Below the pieces are notes generated by a model. It ran no database searches, was not told the origin of the DNA, and was given only the letters and a program-made list of their open reading frames with translations. The position numbers were made by a program, and so were the translations under genes. DNA of 64,000 nucleotides from Nocardia sp. BMG51109 (GTDB taxonomy: Bacteria; Actinomycetota; Actinomycetes; Mycobacteriales; Mycobacteriaceae), in the NCBI RefSeq assembly GCF_000526215.1, contig NZ_JAFQ01000004.1:2666001-2730000 (forward strand), read 5' to 3'. Of the stretch, positions 9,065 through 17,315 are shown piece by piece (position 1 is the stretch's first letter; each line of letters begins with the position of its first letter).

Positions 9065-10186
9065 ATGAGCTTGGACGTGCGGGTGCTGGGGCCGGTGCAG
9101 CTGCTGGTCGACGGTGCGCCCGTGCCCGTCGGCGGACCGAAACCGCGGGCACTGCTGGCCGCGCTCACCGTGAACCGGCGGCGCGCGGTGTCCTCGCAGG
9201 CGCTGGCCGACATGGTGTGGAACGAGCAGCCCCCCGACTCGTATCAGGCCAGCCTGCAGGTGTTCGTCTCGAATATCCGCAAGGCCCTGCGGAATTCGGG
9301 GGTGGACCCGACGCGCGTGCTGCGCACCGAGTCGTCGGGGTATCGGCTCGAGGTGGCCGACGGCGACTGCGATCTGGGCCGGTTCGAGCTGGCCCGCCGC
9401 GCAGGCGCCGAGGCTGCCGACTCCGGGAACGACGAGACCGCCGCGCGGCGGTTCGCGACCGCCCTCGCGGAGTGGAGCGGCAAGGCGCTCGACGATCTGT
9501 CGGGGCTGTCGTTCGCCGACAGCTTCGCCACCGCCATGGATGAGGAGCGGCTGCTGGTCGCGTCGGCCCGCATCGACGCCGAGATCTCGTGCGGCCGAGC
9601 CTCTTCCGTGGTCGGCGAGCTGGTCTCGATGACGAACGAGCATCCGCTGCGGGAACCGCTGTGGGCGCAATTGATCACCGCGCTGTATCTGTCAGGGCGG
9701 CAGGCCGACGCCCTGGACGCCTGCCGGCGGGTGCGCACCGTGCTCGCCGAGGAACTCGGCATCGATCCCGGACCGGCGCTCGTCGAGCTGGAGCAGCGGG
9801 TGCTGCGGCAGGAGCCGCTGAACACCCTGGGCATCCAGGACGCCGAGCGGATGGCCAAGGCGATGACCGAGACGGTCACCGAGGCACCGCGCAGCGCCCG
9901 CAACGGCCGACTGCGACTACCGGACGGCCGCACGGTGCCGATAGCGACGTCGGGCCTGAAGGTCGGCCGGATGACCGACAACGATCTGGTGCTCGACGAT
10001 CCCAAGGTGAGCCGCTATCACGCGCATATCCAGCCGAGCCGGGCCGGACTGCTGATCAAGGATCTGCACTCGGCCAACGGGATCTACATCAACGAGCGGG
10101 TGATCGAGAGCGGCGCGATGCTCTCCGACGGCGACGTGATCCGGATCGGCGCCACCGTGCTGGTCTTCCAGGCCGAGTCGGACTGA
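9065..10186 (+). CDS. SARP/BTAD transcriptional regulator with C-terminal FHA domain (EmbR-like)
   Basis: 373 residues in three parts, the EmbR layout: an OmpR-type winged helix (about 1-95, from LGPVQLLVDGAPVP to SSGYRLEV), a bacterial transcriptional activation domain (about 100-245, ending AEELGIDPGPALVELEQRVL), and an FHA domain (about 280-370) with the phosphothreonine-binding residues in VGRMTDNDLVLDD, VSRYHAHI and DLHSANGIYINE. In M. tuberculosis EmbR binds threonine-phosphorylated PknH and activates the embCAB arabinosyltransferases. Here no kinase or emb gene is adjacent, so kinase partner and target are unknown. The 26-bp tandem array begins about 45 bp after its stop. Confidence 0.85.
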   Translation: MSLDVRVLGPVQLLVDGAPVPVGGPKPRALLAALTVNRRRAVSSQALADMVWNEQPPDSYQASLQVFVSNIRKALRNSGVDPTRVLRTESSGYRLEVADGDCDLGRFELARRAGAEAADSGNDETAARRFATALAEWSGKALDDLSGLSFADSFATAMDEERLLVASARIDAEISCGRASSVVGELVSMTNEHPLREPLWAQLITALYLSGRQADALDACRRVRTVLAEELGIDPGPALVELEQRVLRQEPLNTLGIQDAERMAKAMTETVTEAPRSARNGRLRLPDGRTVPIATSGLKVGRMTDNDLVLDDPKVSRYHAHIQPSRAGLLIKDLHSANGIYINERVIESGAMLSDGDVIRIGATVLVFQAESD

Positions 10187-10230
10187 GCGCGTCGGCGTCG
10201 AGATCGCCTGCGGCCGAGGCTCGTCCGCGC

Positions 10231-10470
10231 TCGTTGCTACGGGAGTAGCGGTCGCTGCTACGGGAGTAGCGGGTCGCTGTCGCGGGAGTGATGATGGGTT
10301 CGTTGTCGCGGGAGTGGCGATGGGTTCGTTGTCGCGGGAGTGGCGATGGGTTCGTTGTCGCGGGAGTGGCGATGGGTTCGTTGTCGCGGGAGTGGCGATG
10401 GGTTCGTTGTCGCGGGCGTGACGACGGGCCGCCGCTGCGGGAGTGGCGGGTCGCTGTCTCGGGGAGCGGC
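10231..10470. repeat. 26-bp minisatellite with decayed flanking copies
   Basis: Four perfect consecutive 26-bp units (10299-10324, 10325-10350, 10351-10376, 10377-10402) begin TTCGTTGTCGCGGGAGTGGC and end GATGGG. A variant copy precedes them (10273-10298) and another follows (10403-10428). Shorter 20-22 bp relatives occur at 10231-10272 and about 10432-10470. Because 26 is not a multiple of 3, the repeat is not built to encode a protein. Each unit contains TCGC-N7-GCGA, a short self-complementary element. Function unknown. Confidence 0.9.
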
Positions 10471-10509
10471 ATTCGCCGTCGCCGGACTCACGGTGCGGGG
10501 AACGTGCGT

Positions 10510-10806
10510 TCAGCAGGCCACGCCGTCGTCGTCGGGATCGAGCTGGGGCCGGTAGCCGGGCCGGCTTCGATAGAGCGGTCCGTGGTGTTCCGCCCAGACC
10601 TCGCCGCAGGTGGCGTAATACGGATAGCCGGACAGTTCGTCGGCCGGTGGATCGAGGACCGTCTCGCGCGGGCTGTTCGACCAGCCGGAGCCTCCGGCGC
10701 TGGGCGCGGCGCCGCTGGCGCTCGGGGGCGGCGCGGACCCGTCGCGGGGTGCGGCCCGAGCGGATGCCGCGCCGAGGGCGAGTAGCTGTACGGCGGCTTC
10801 CTGCAC
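10510..10806 (-). CDS. Small Excalibur-domain protein, probably with damaged N-terminus
   Basis: About 98 residues from GTG 10806. The C-terminal 40 residues are an Excalibur calcium-binding domain: YYATC, then GYRPQLDPDDDGVAC, with the hallmark DPDxDG loop flanked by two cysteines. Before it lies a low-complexity Ala/Pro/Ser linker and a fragment (VQLLALGAASARA) like the end of a signal peptide. The upstream end runs into a DUF4185 remnant on the opposite strand, so the original start and signal peptide may have been lost. Excalibur proteins are usually secreted or surface-attached; function here is unknown. Confidence 0.55.
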   Translation of the reverse strand: MQEAAVQLLALGAASARAAPRDGSAPPPSASGAAPSAGGSGWSNSPRETVLDPPADELSGYPYYATCGEVWAEHHGPLYRSRPGYRPQLDPDDDGVAC

Positions 10807-10896
10807 CCGTGGTCGAGCGGTTCGGATCTGTACTTCACGATCAGCACCTGGAACGACTACAACGTCTACCTGATGCGCGCCGAGCTGGGCGGTTAG
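10786..10896 (+). pseudogene. 3' remnant of a DUF4185-domain secreted protein gene
   Basis: In one plus-strand frame between stops at 10783 and 10894 the translation reads LYGGFLHPWSSGSD, then DLYFTISTWNDYNVYLM, RAELGG and stop. This is the typical last strand-pair of DUF4185 (five-bladed propeller-like) proteins. Nothing of the remaining 300 or more residues is present upstream; the Excalibur gene on the other strand starts at the breakpoint. Identification is from memory of the family ending. Confidence 0.55.
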
Positions 10897-11933
10897 CTCA
10901 ATCGCACCTGGGCCATCGCGCGGCCGAACAGCTTCTTCCCGCCCGAGGTGGCGTTCAGCAGGATCGTGGCCGTCCGCCGCTCCGGATCCAGCGCCTTGAT
11001 CCGGCCGGTGAATTCGATGTGCGCCGGAGACCGGGCGTCGACCGGGACGAAGCCGGCCAGCCGCACGCTGTAGCTCTCGATCGCGGTCGGATCGCCGAGC
11101 CAGGCGGTCAGGTACTGCGCGCCCAGGCCCATCGTCAGCAGGCCGTGCGCGACCACCGTCGGCAGGCCGGCCAGTTCGGCGGCCCGGTCGCTGAAGTGGA
11201 TCGGGTTCGGGTCGCCGGACACTCCGGCGTAGTTCACCAGGTCGCCGCGGGTGAGCCGCATGGTGCTGTCGGGCAGCCGGTATCCGGCGGTCAGGTCCTC
11301 GAACGTCGGTTCCGTGTGCACCGGTGTGCCGCTGCGTGATTCGGCGAGGTCGGGAATTCGGGCGATCTCCTCGGGCCCGACCGCGGTGAGCACGTTCGGC
11401 TCGTCCGCGATGGAGTGGCGCGGCATGACGATCCCCTCGACCAGCCGCGCGATCTCGGGATCGGCCGCGCCCAGCCGGGCCACGAGGCTGGTGTCGCCGG
11501 ACAGCACGACCGTATCCGATTCATCGAGGAAGATGGCTTTGACGGTGATGAAGTCGTTGCCGCGCACCCGCCGGACGGACTCGATCACCGCCTGGCTGCG
11601 CAGCCGGTCCCCGGCCATGATCGGGCGGTGGATGTCGAAGACCTGATCGGTCTGCAGGATCTGGGACAGATCGTATCGGGACAGGGCCGTATCGAGCAGG
11701 ATCCGGGTGATGTTCAGGCCGATCACCGATCCGAAGGTGGGCGGCGCCACCACGCGGTCCCAGCCGAGTTCGGCGGCGTCGTCGTCGTATCGGTGCGCCC
11801 GATGGCTGTTCTGCACCGCGCGGGCGAACTCGCCGATCTTCTCCCGGCCGACCTCGTAGTGATCGCGGAACCGGAAGTGCCGCTGATCGGCCGTGGCCGC
11901 GGATGATGGTGCCTCGGGTGCCAGCTGCGGCAT
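10893..11933 (-). CDS. Fused MaoC-type (3R)-hydroxyacyl-thioester dehydratase (HadA/HadB-like)
   Basis: 346 residues with two hot-dog halves. The N-terminal half (about 25-175) is a MaoC_dehydrat_N/FAS1-like domain without catalytic residues. The C-terminal half (about 205-340) carries the hydratase 2 signature SGDPNPIHFSDRAA followed by VVAHGLLTMGL, giving the catalytic Asp and His. The layout matches the fused HadA/HadB-type dehydratases of Nocardia and the HtdX/HtdY family, which remove water from beta-hydroxyacyl-ACP or -CoA during fatty acid or mycolic acid elongation. An AGGAG sequence sits about 10 nt before ATG 11933. The stop overlaps the DUF4185 remnant by a few bases. Confidence 0.8.
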   Translation of the reverse strand: MPQLAPEAPSSAATADQRHFRFRDHYEVGREKIGEFARAVQNSHRAHRYDDDAAELGWDRVVAPPTFGSVIGLNITRILLDTALSRYDLSQILQTDQVFDIHRPIMAGDRLRSQAVIESVRRVRGNDFITVKAIFLDESDTVVLSGDTSLVARLGAADPEIARLVEGIVMPRHSIADEPNVLTAVGPEEIARIPDLAESRSGTPVHTEPTFEDLTAGYRLPDSTMRLTRGDLVNYAGVSGDPNPIHFSDRAAELAGLPTVVAHGLLTMGLGAQYLTAWLGDPTAIESYSVRLAGFVPVDARSPAHIEFTGRIKALDPERRTATILLNATSGGKKLFGRAMAQVRLS

Positions 11934-12170
11934 ATCCCCTGCTCCTGCCCGAAAGTCTTACTGCGTAAACCTGACGTGGCCGACCCCCCGTGACCAGCCG
12001 ACCGAGACGGGATCGGTTCGGAAACGGGGCCATGCTACCGGCGCGTCGGACCTGCTGACAGGTCCTGTGACGTTCATCGCGCGCCGGCTCCGAAATGCGA
12101 CAGTACGTCACGGCCGCCGTCGTGTAGAGGCCGCTGGATAGGGGTCGGAACCGCAGTAGGGGACGGGGAA

Positions 12171-14396
12171 TCAGCCGGCGGCGTTCGGCGGATCGCACAC
12201 CTTCCAGCCGTCGGGCGTCTGCTGCAGATCGAAGGTGCGGGCGACCGGGTGGTCGGGATCGGCCTCGGTGTAGACGCTCGCCTGCGCGACCGCCTTCTCG
12301 CCGGTGATCTGCACCGAGTCGACGCTGTCGACCTTCGGCACCTTCCTCTGGTCCACCGACAGCTTGTGCACGCCGGCGAACTGGTCCGGGGCGATGTTCT
12401 GGTAGAAGTCGTGCAGCGGGCCGCAGGTGGCCGCGCGCAGCTCGGTCAGATCACCGCCGTCGAGCGCGTCGGCGTAGCCGGTGACAGCTGCCTTGACGCG
12501 GGCCTCGGGCGAGTTGTCCTCGCTGCTGCCCATCAGCGCCACCACGAGCGCGATTGCCGCGATCACGATCACCAGCGCCGCACCGGCCAGGATCAGCGGG
12601 CGCCGGTTGCGCCCGCCCGAGGCGGTCGGAGCGCCGGGCGGGGGTCCGGCCGAAGGCCCTGCCGGCGGGACCTGCTGGGGCGGTGCGACCGGGCGCGGCT
12701 GCGGCGGCTGCTGCTGCCGGGGCGGCTGCGGCGACAGTGACTGTGTCGGCAGCGTGGGCTGGATGTCGGCCGGTGACGGGGCGCTCGCGGCCTGGCGCGG
12801 TGGGGCCGGCGGTCGCGCGATACCGGCGGACTGATCGGCCGGAGGCGCGGGTGGCGGCGGGCCCGCGGGACCGTGCGGGCCGGAATTCTTCGGACCCGGA
12901 GCCGGGCGCGGCGTGGCGGGCGGGCGGGTGACCGGAGGCGGGCCGGCGGGCGGAGGCGACACTCGATCGGTATGCGGACGATTCCCCTGGGGAGCGCCGC
13001 CGGTGCGGAATTTCTCGGTGGCCTGATCGCCCGGCTTCTGCACGGGCAATATCGTGGTCGCGGCGTCGGAGGGATTCGATACCGCCGGAATGGCAGCGGT
13101 TTTCGCGTCGTCCGCGCTGCCGGAGCCCTTGCCGGGTTCGGTGCCGCCGGACTTCTCGTCGGCGCGCGTCGGCCCGCCGGACCTGGCAATGGCCTCGGTT
13201 TCGGCGTCGGCCCCGTCCGGGCGCTGCGCCGCGGCGCCGGTCGGAGGCTGCCCGGTTGCGCGCGGACCGGGGACGGAGAGGCCGGCAGCGCCCGAACTCT
13301 GCTTCGCCGTGGCCGAACCACCCTGTGCCGCAGGCGGTTCGGCGGCTCCGGACGGCTTCTCTCGCGTCGTCTCGGTCGCGCCGCCCCGCTGCTCGGGCAC
13401 CGGTTCGGTCTCGGACGAACCCGACTGCTCGTCGCTCGATTCTCGTTGGCCCCCAAGGTTTCCGGAACCCGGCGCCCCGCCCGAACCTGGCTGCGCGGCA
13501 CCCGATTCCCGTCGGGTTGCGGGACCGGACGGCCTGCCGGAACCCGGCTGTGCGCCGCCTTGTTCCCGTTGAGCCCCGGGGGCACCGGGACCGGACGGCC
13601 TGTCCGAACCCGGCTGTGCGGCACCCGGTTCCCGTTGGCCCGAGGGTGTACCGGAACTGGACGGCCCGGCCGGACTCGTCTGCGCGGCACCCGATTCCCG
13701 TTGAGTGCCGGGACCGGACGGCCTGCCGGAACTCGGCTGCGCGTCGCCCGGTTCCCGTCGGTCCGAGGGTGTACCGGAACTGGACGGCCCGGCCGAACTC
13801 GGCTGCGCGTCGCCTTGTTCCCGGTAGGGCCCGGGGGTGCCGGGACCGGACGGCCTGCTGGAACCCGGCTGTGCGCCGCCTGGCTGGTCTGCGGGCTTGC
13901 CGGGACCGGACGACCCGGCCGAACTCGCGGCGGCGCCCGTTCCTCCTTGCGCCGCACCGGATCCGGGACGGCCCGGTGCCGAACCCGGCGGCTCGTTGCC
14001 CGGCCGTTGCGTCGTGGGCACCGGCCGTGTCGGAATCGCGGTCGTATCCGCCTCGCCCGAGGGGGTCTGCTTCGAGGCTCCCGGCGATGTGGGGGCCGGT
14101 GGGGTGGTGCTCTGGCTACCGGGGCCCGCGGCACCCCGTCCGGCCTGCGGCACCGGCCTGGTCGGGGCCGACTCCGCGCCGGCGTCGCTCGACCCCTGGT
14201 CGGATTGTGCCCCGCTGCCGGAGGCGCCCGGCTTGTTCGCACCCGGCGGCGTCGGAGACGGTCCGGGCGTGTCGCGGCGGAATATGCGCTGTGTCTTCCC
14301 GGCGTCGGGTCCGTTCGCCCGCTCCGGGGGCTCGGCGCCCGGGGACCCCGGCTGTGCCTGCCGCTCGGGCTTCTGGTCGTCGTTCGGGTCGGACAC
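12171..14396 (-). CDS. Pro/Gly/Ser-rich membrane protein with internal 19-23-residue repeats (Rv0361-like)
   Basis: 741 residues. About 585 N-terminal residues are disordered and low in hydrophobics. They are followed by one membrane helix (RRPLILAGAALVIVIAAIAL) and an external domain of about 120 residues (SPEARVKAAVTGYADALDGG through DGWKVCDPP) like the DUF4878-type domain of M. tuberculosis Rv0361. The cytoplasmic part contains about seven tandem units of the form AQPGSxRPSGPGTPxxxREx, 19-23 residues each, encoded at about 13,400-13,890. GTG 14396 follows AAGGGG at good distance. The neighbours (DUF3151, S2P) match Rv0360c-Rv0359. Function unknown; the tail looks like a flexible spacer or phase-separating segment. 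Confidence 0.8.
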   Translation of the reverse strand: MSDPNDDQKPERQAQPGSPGAEPPERANGPDAGKTQRIFRRDTPGPSPTPPGANKPGASGSGAQSDQGSSDAGAESAPTRPVPQAGRGAAGPGSQSTTPPAPTSPGASKQTPSGEADTTAIPTRPVPTTQRPGNEPPGSAPGRPGSGAAQGGTGAAASSAGSSGPGKPADQPGGAQPGSSRPSGPGTPGPYREQGDAQPSSAGPSSSGTPSDRREPGDAQPSSGRPSGPGTQRESGAAQTSPAGPSSSGTPSGQREPGAAQPGSDRPSGPGAPGAQREQGGAQPGSGRPSGPATRRESGAAQPGSGGAPGSGNLGGQRESSDEQSGSSETEPVPEQRGGATETTREKPSGAAEPPAAQGGSATAKQSSGAAGLSVPGPRATGQPPTGAAAQRPDGADAETEAIARSGGPTRADEKSGGTEPGKGSGSADDAKTAAIPAVSNPSDAATTILPVQKPGDQATEKFRTGGAPQGNRPHTDRVSPPPAGPPPVTRPPATPRPAPGPKNSGPHGPAGPPPPAPPADQSAGIARPPAPPRQAASAPSPADIQPTLPTQSLSPQPPRQQQPPQPRPVAPPQQVPPAGPSAGPPPGAPTASGGRNRRPLILAGAALVIVIAAIALVVALMGSSEDNSPEARVKAAVTGYADALDGGDLTELRAATCGPLHDFYQNIAPDQFAGVHKLSVDQRKVPKVDSVDSVQITGEKAVAQASVYTEADPDHPVARTFDLQQTPDGWKVCDPPNAAG

Positions 14397-14506
14397 GCGC
14401 TATACCCCTTGGTCAACGTCAACAATGAATTCGAGGGCCAGCCTAACGAGCATTTCGGGCGGAAGTGCACATTGCGGTGCTACCGACCCGAACGAAACGG
14501 CGTGTA

Positions 14507-14518
14507 GATAATGTCCTC
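14507..14518 (+). promoter_or_regulatory. Possible -10 element for the DUF3151 gene
   Basis: GATAAT (14507-14512) differs from TATAAT at one base and lies 6 nt before the ATG at 14519. No ribosome-binding site is visible between them, which suggests a leaderless transcript. Confidence 0.35.
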
Positions 14519-14980
14519 ATGACCTCCTTCGGCGATCTGCTCGGACCCCAGCCGGTTTTGCTCCCCGAACTCCCCGATGTGGAGGATGCGCTGGCGGATA
14601 ACCAGGACCCGGTCCAGGTGGCCGCCGCGCACCCGACCGCGTCGCTCGCCTGGGCCCAGCTGGCCGAGGACGCACTGGACCGCGCCACCGCCGCGGGCAC
14701 CGATCTGGACGGCGCGAGCCCGATCGGCCACGACGTGATCGCCGCCTACGCCTTCGCCCGCACCGGCTACCACCGCGGCCTGGACCTGTTGCGCCGCAAC
14801 GGCTGGAAGGGCTTCGGCCCGGTGCCGTGGAGCCACGAGCCCAACCGCGGCTTCCTGCGTGCCGTCGGCGCGCTGGCCCGGGCGGCCCGCGCCATCGGCG
14901 AGTCGGACGAGTACGCCCGCTGCCTGGACCTGCTCGAGGACTGCGATCCGCGGGCCGCGGCCGAACTGGGCCTGGACTGA
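14519..14980 (+). CDS. DUF3151 domain protein (Rv0360c-like)
   Basis: 153 residues, close to the usual length of about 145. The start is taken at ATG 14519 (MTSFGDLLGPQPVLLPE), where the conserved N-terminus of the family begins; an upstream GTG at 14465 would add 18 non-conserved residues. It is a soluble, helical protein with motifs ADNQDPVQVAAAHPTASLAWA and RGLDLLRRNGWKG. The family is confined to actinobacteria and its function is unknown. It lies beside the Rv0361-like and S2P genes as in mycobacteria. Confidence 0.85.
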   Translation: MTSFGDLLGPQPVLLPELPDVEDALADNQDPVQVAAAHPTASLAWAQLAEDALDRATAAGTDLDGASPIGHDVIAAYAFARTGYHRGLDLLRRNGWKGFGPVPWSHEPNRGFLRAVGALARAARAIGESDEYARCLDLLEDCDPRAAAELGLD

Positions 14981-14999
14981 GCGAGACCCGTTCGACGTT

Positions 15000-16151
15000 G
15001 TGACTCCCGCGACATCGCTCCGGATCGAGGCTGTCCGCGACAGCGGGCGGGACCGCCTGCGCACCGCGTCCCGGCGCCTGCGCCGCTCCGCGCTGCCGAT
15101 CGTGCAGTGCGCCGTCGGCGCCGCGCTGGCCTGGTTCCTGGCGCACCGTGTGGTCGGCCACCCGCAGCCGTTCTTCGCGCCGATGGCCGCCGTCATCTCG
15201 ATGGGCGTGTCGTTCGGGGCGCGGCTGCGGCGGTCGGTGGAGCTGGTGGCCGGCGTCGCGGTCGGCATCGGCATCGGCGACTTCTTCATCGCCCGGGTCG
15301 GCGCGGGCACCTGGCAGATCGCCCTGGTGGTCGCGATCGCGATGGCGATCGCGATCTTCCTCGACGGCGGTGCGATCATCCCGATGCAGGCGGCCAGTTC
15401 CGCGGTGCTGGTGGCGACGCTGATGCCGCCGCACACCGGCGGCGGCGCCAACCGCATGATCGACGCCCTGATCGGCGGGCTGGTCGGCATCCTGGTCGTG
15501 GCCGTCATCCCGCTGCATCCGGTGCGGCGCGCCCGCCAGCAGGCCGCCGACATCCTGTCGGTGGTCGGCACGTCGCTCGTCGACTGTGCCGAGGGGCTGC
15601 ACGAGCAGGACCCCGAAAAGATCCGGGCGGCACTGGAATCGGCCCGCGGCACGCAGCCGCAGATCGACGGGCTGCGCAGCGCGCTGGAGGGCGGCCGCGA
15701 GGTCAGCCGCATCTCGCCGCTGTACTGGAATTCGCGGAAGCGGCTGGAGGCCGTCCGCGCCGCCGCCGATCCGCTCGACAACGTCGTGCGCAACACCCGC
15801 GTGCTGCTGCGCCGCGCGCTGACGCTGGTGCGCGACGACGAGATTCTCGACCCGCGGCTGGTCGACGAGGTGGAGGAACTCGGCAAGGCGGTGGACGTGG
15901 TGCGCCGCTACATGCTCGCCGACCCGGGCGAGCAGCCCGACGCCGCGGAGTCGACGCGGGTGGTGCGCCGGGTCGCCAAGGGCGCCACCAAGGATCTGGT
16001 GGACGGGGCCGGGCTGTCGGCGCACGTGGTGTTCGCCCAGTTGCGTTCCATCGTGGTCGATCTCATGCAGGTGTGCGGGGTGCAGCGGCTGTCGGCGATC
16101 GCGTTGCTGCCGACGACCGTGCGGAACCCCTATGTGCCGCCGGAGGACTGA
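15000..16151 (+). CDS. FUSC-family aromatic acid exporter-like membrane protein
   Basis: 383 residues from GTG 15000, 20 bp after the DUF3151 stop. Six hydrophobic segments fill residues about 28-165 (LPIVQCAVGAALAWFL, PMAAVISMGVSFG, VELVAGVAVGIGIGDFF, IALVVAIAMAIAIF, ALIGGLVGILVVAVIP). A cytoplasmic helical domain of about 200 residues with a charged coiled region follows. This is the FUSC/aromatic acid exporter fold (YccS/Rv2571c-like). Substrate is unknown. The spacing to the upstream gene suggests a shared transcript. Confidence 0.75.
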   Translation: MTPATSLRIEAVRDSGRDRLRTASRRLRRSALPIVQCAVGAALAWFLAHRVVGHPQPFFAPMAAVISMGVSFGARLRRSVELVAGVAVGIGIGDFFIARVGAGTWQIALVVAIAMAIAIFLDGGAIIPMQAASSAVLVATLMPPHTGGGANRMIDALIGGLVGILVVAVIPLHPVRRARQQAADILSVVGTSLVDCAEGLHEQDPEKIRAALESARGTQPQIDGLRSALEGGREVSRISPLYWNSRKRLEAVRAAADPLDNVVRNTRVLLRRALTLVRDDEILDPRLVDEVEELGKAVDVVRRYMLADPGEQPDAAESTRVVRRVAKGATKDLVDGAGLSAHVVFAQLRSIVVDLMQVCGVQRLSAIALLPTTVRNPYVPPED

Positions 16152-16529
16152 AACGCCGGCGGGTGGGTTTGCCACCGGATCGCCCACTCGCGCAGGCGAT
16201 TCGGACTACGCAGCCGTGCACGTGCAGCACGGCCGAACTGCGGGGCACCCGGTCCGCGCTGTGCGACGGGGCCATTGATCTTCGGGTAGTGCACTACTCG
16301 TGTCGGCGGTCCCGCCGGCTCGTAGCTTTATCGGTGACCGCGTCGACGAGGGGTGGCGCGGTCGGAACTTCGCGAAGGCGGCGGAGATTCCGGCCATATG
16401 GTGTGGTGGCCGGTCCGCCCTCGAGCGAAGCGGGCCGCTCGGTTCTCGAGGTCGTATCGAGCGGCCCGACCGGGAGGGGAATATTGGGGGGAAAGGGTGG
16501 TGGCGGTCGGCGCGGCGCACCGGGTGCTG
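16152..16529. other. Convergent intergenic region
   Basis: 378 bp between the stop of the exporter gene and the stop of the S2P gene. No credible reading frame is present; the one recognisable element is the hairpin at 16432-16467. Confidence 0.6.
16432..16467. terminator. Bidirectional terminator hairpin
   Basis: GGGCCGCTCG (16432-16441) and CGAGCGGCCC (16458-16467) form a perfect 10-bp stem around a 16-nt loop in the space between two convergent genes, so it could terminate both. Confidence 0.6.
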
Positions 16530-17315
16530 TTACGTCCAGAACCAGGTGAGGCTGCTGCCGTACCGCCACCACTGCCAGGGGACCCCGGACAGGTCGAAGA
16601 GGGTGTCGACGAGCTGGTAGAACGCGTCCCGCACCGGGGGGATGCCGATCAGCAGGGCGAACAGCAGCAGGAAGCCCCACGGCTTCACCTGGTCGAGCGA
16701 GCGCCGCGTCTGATAGCTCAGCGACGGTTCCAACAGGCCGTAGCCGTCCGTTCCGGGCACCGGGATCAGGTTCAGCACGGTCGCGATGATCTGCAGATAG
16801 GCCAGGAAGCTCAGGCCGAACCAGAACGCCGGATGCGAGTCCGACGACCCGAACAGTCGCACCACCACCAGCAGCACCACCGCGAACACGGCGTTCACCG
16901 CCGGGCCCGCTCCGCTGATCATTCGCTGGGTGCGCGAGGAGAAACTGCCCGATTGCAGGTAGACCGCGCCGCCCGGCAGCGCGATCCCGCCCATCGCGAT
17001 GAAGACGATCGGCAGCACGATCGACAGCACCGGATGGCTGTACTTCAGCGGATTCAGCGTCAGATATCCGCGCAGCTCCACCTCGCGGTCGCCGGCCCGC
17101 CACGCGGTGAAGGCGTGCCCGAACTCGTGCAGGCACAGGCTCACGATCCAGCCGAACACCACCAGGACGAATACGCCCGCCTTGGCCCGGGTCGACGACA
17201 CGTCGGCGTCCCAGGCGAGCGCGCCACCGAGCACGGTGACCGCGACGATCAGCAAGAAGACCGGGCTCGGGCGCACCGCCCCCGACATGCGCCTGGCGCT
17301 GAACGGCGTGCTCAT
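16530..17315 (-). CDS. Site-2 protease family membrane metalloprotease (M50, Rv0359-like)
   Basis: 261 residues from ATG 17315, which overlaps the TGA of the upstream gene (ATGA). The zinc motif HEFGH (63-67) lies in a membrane helix, and the second M50 motif NLIPVPGTDG supplies the third ligand aspartate. About six membrane segments; no PDZ domain, as in the small Rv0359-type group. S2P enzymes cut membrane-bound anti-sigma factors or other single-pass proteins; the substrate here is unknown. It ends with a convergent terminator and is cotranscribed with the Rv0358-like gene. Confidence 0.85.
   Translation of the reverse strand: MSTPFSARRMSGAVRPSPVFLLIVAVTVLGGALAWDADVSSTRAKAGVFVLVVFGWIVSLCLHEFGHAFTAWRAGDREVELRGYLTLNPLKYSHPVLSIVLPIVFIAMGGIALPGGAVYLQSGSFSSRTQRMISGAGPAVNAVFAVVLLVVVRLFGSSDSHPAFWFGLSFLAYLQIIATVLNLIPVPGTDGYGLLEPSLSYQTRRSLDQVKPWGFLLLFALLIGIPPVRDAFYQLVDTLFDLSGVPWQWWRYGSSLTWFWT

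Noticed and set aside
10299..10402. Possible CRISPR array
   Set aside because: The units abut directly with no unique spacers, and no cas gene is present.
10089..10472. Minus-strand frame through the 26-bp array encoding repeated NEPIATPATTNPSPLPRQR-like peptide
   Set aside because: The 26-bp unit shifts frame every copy, so the peptide period is three units long by arithmetic only. No start signal.
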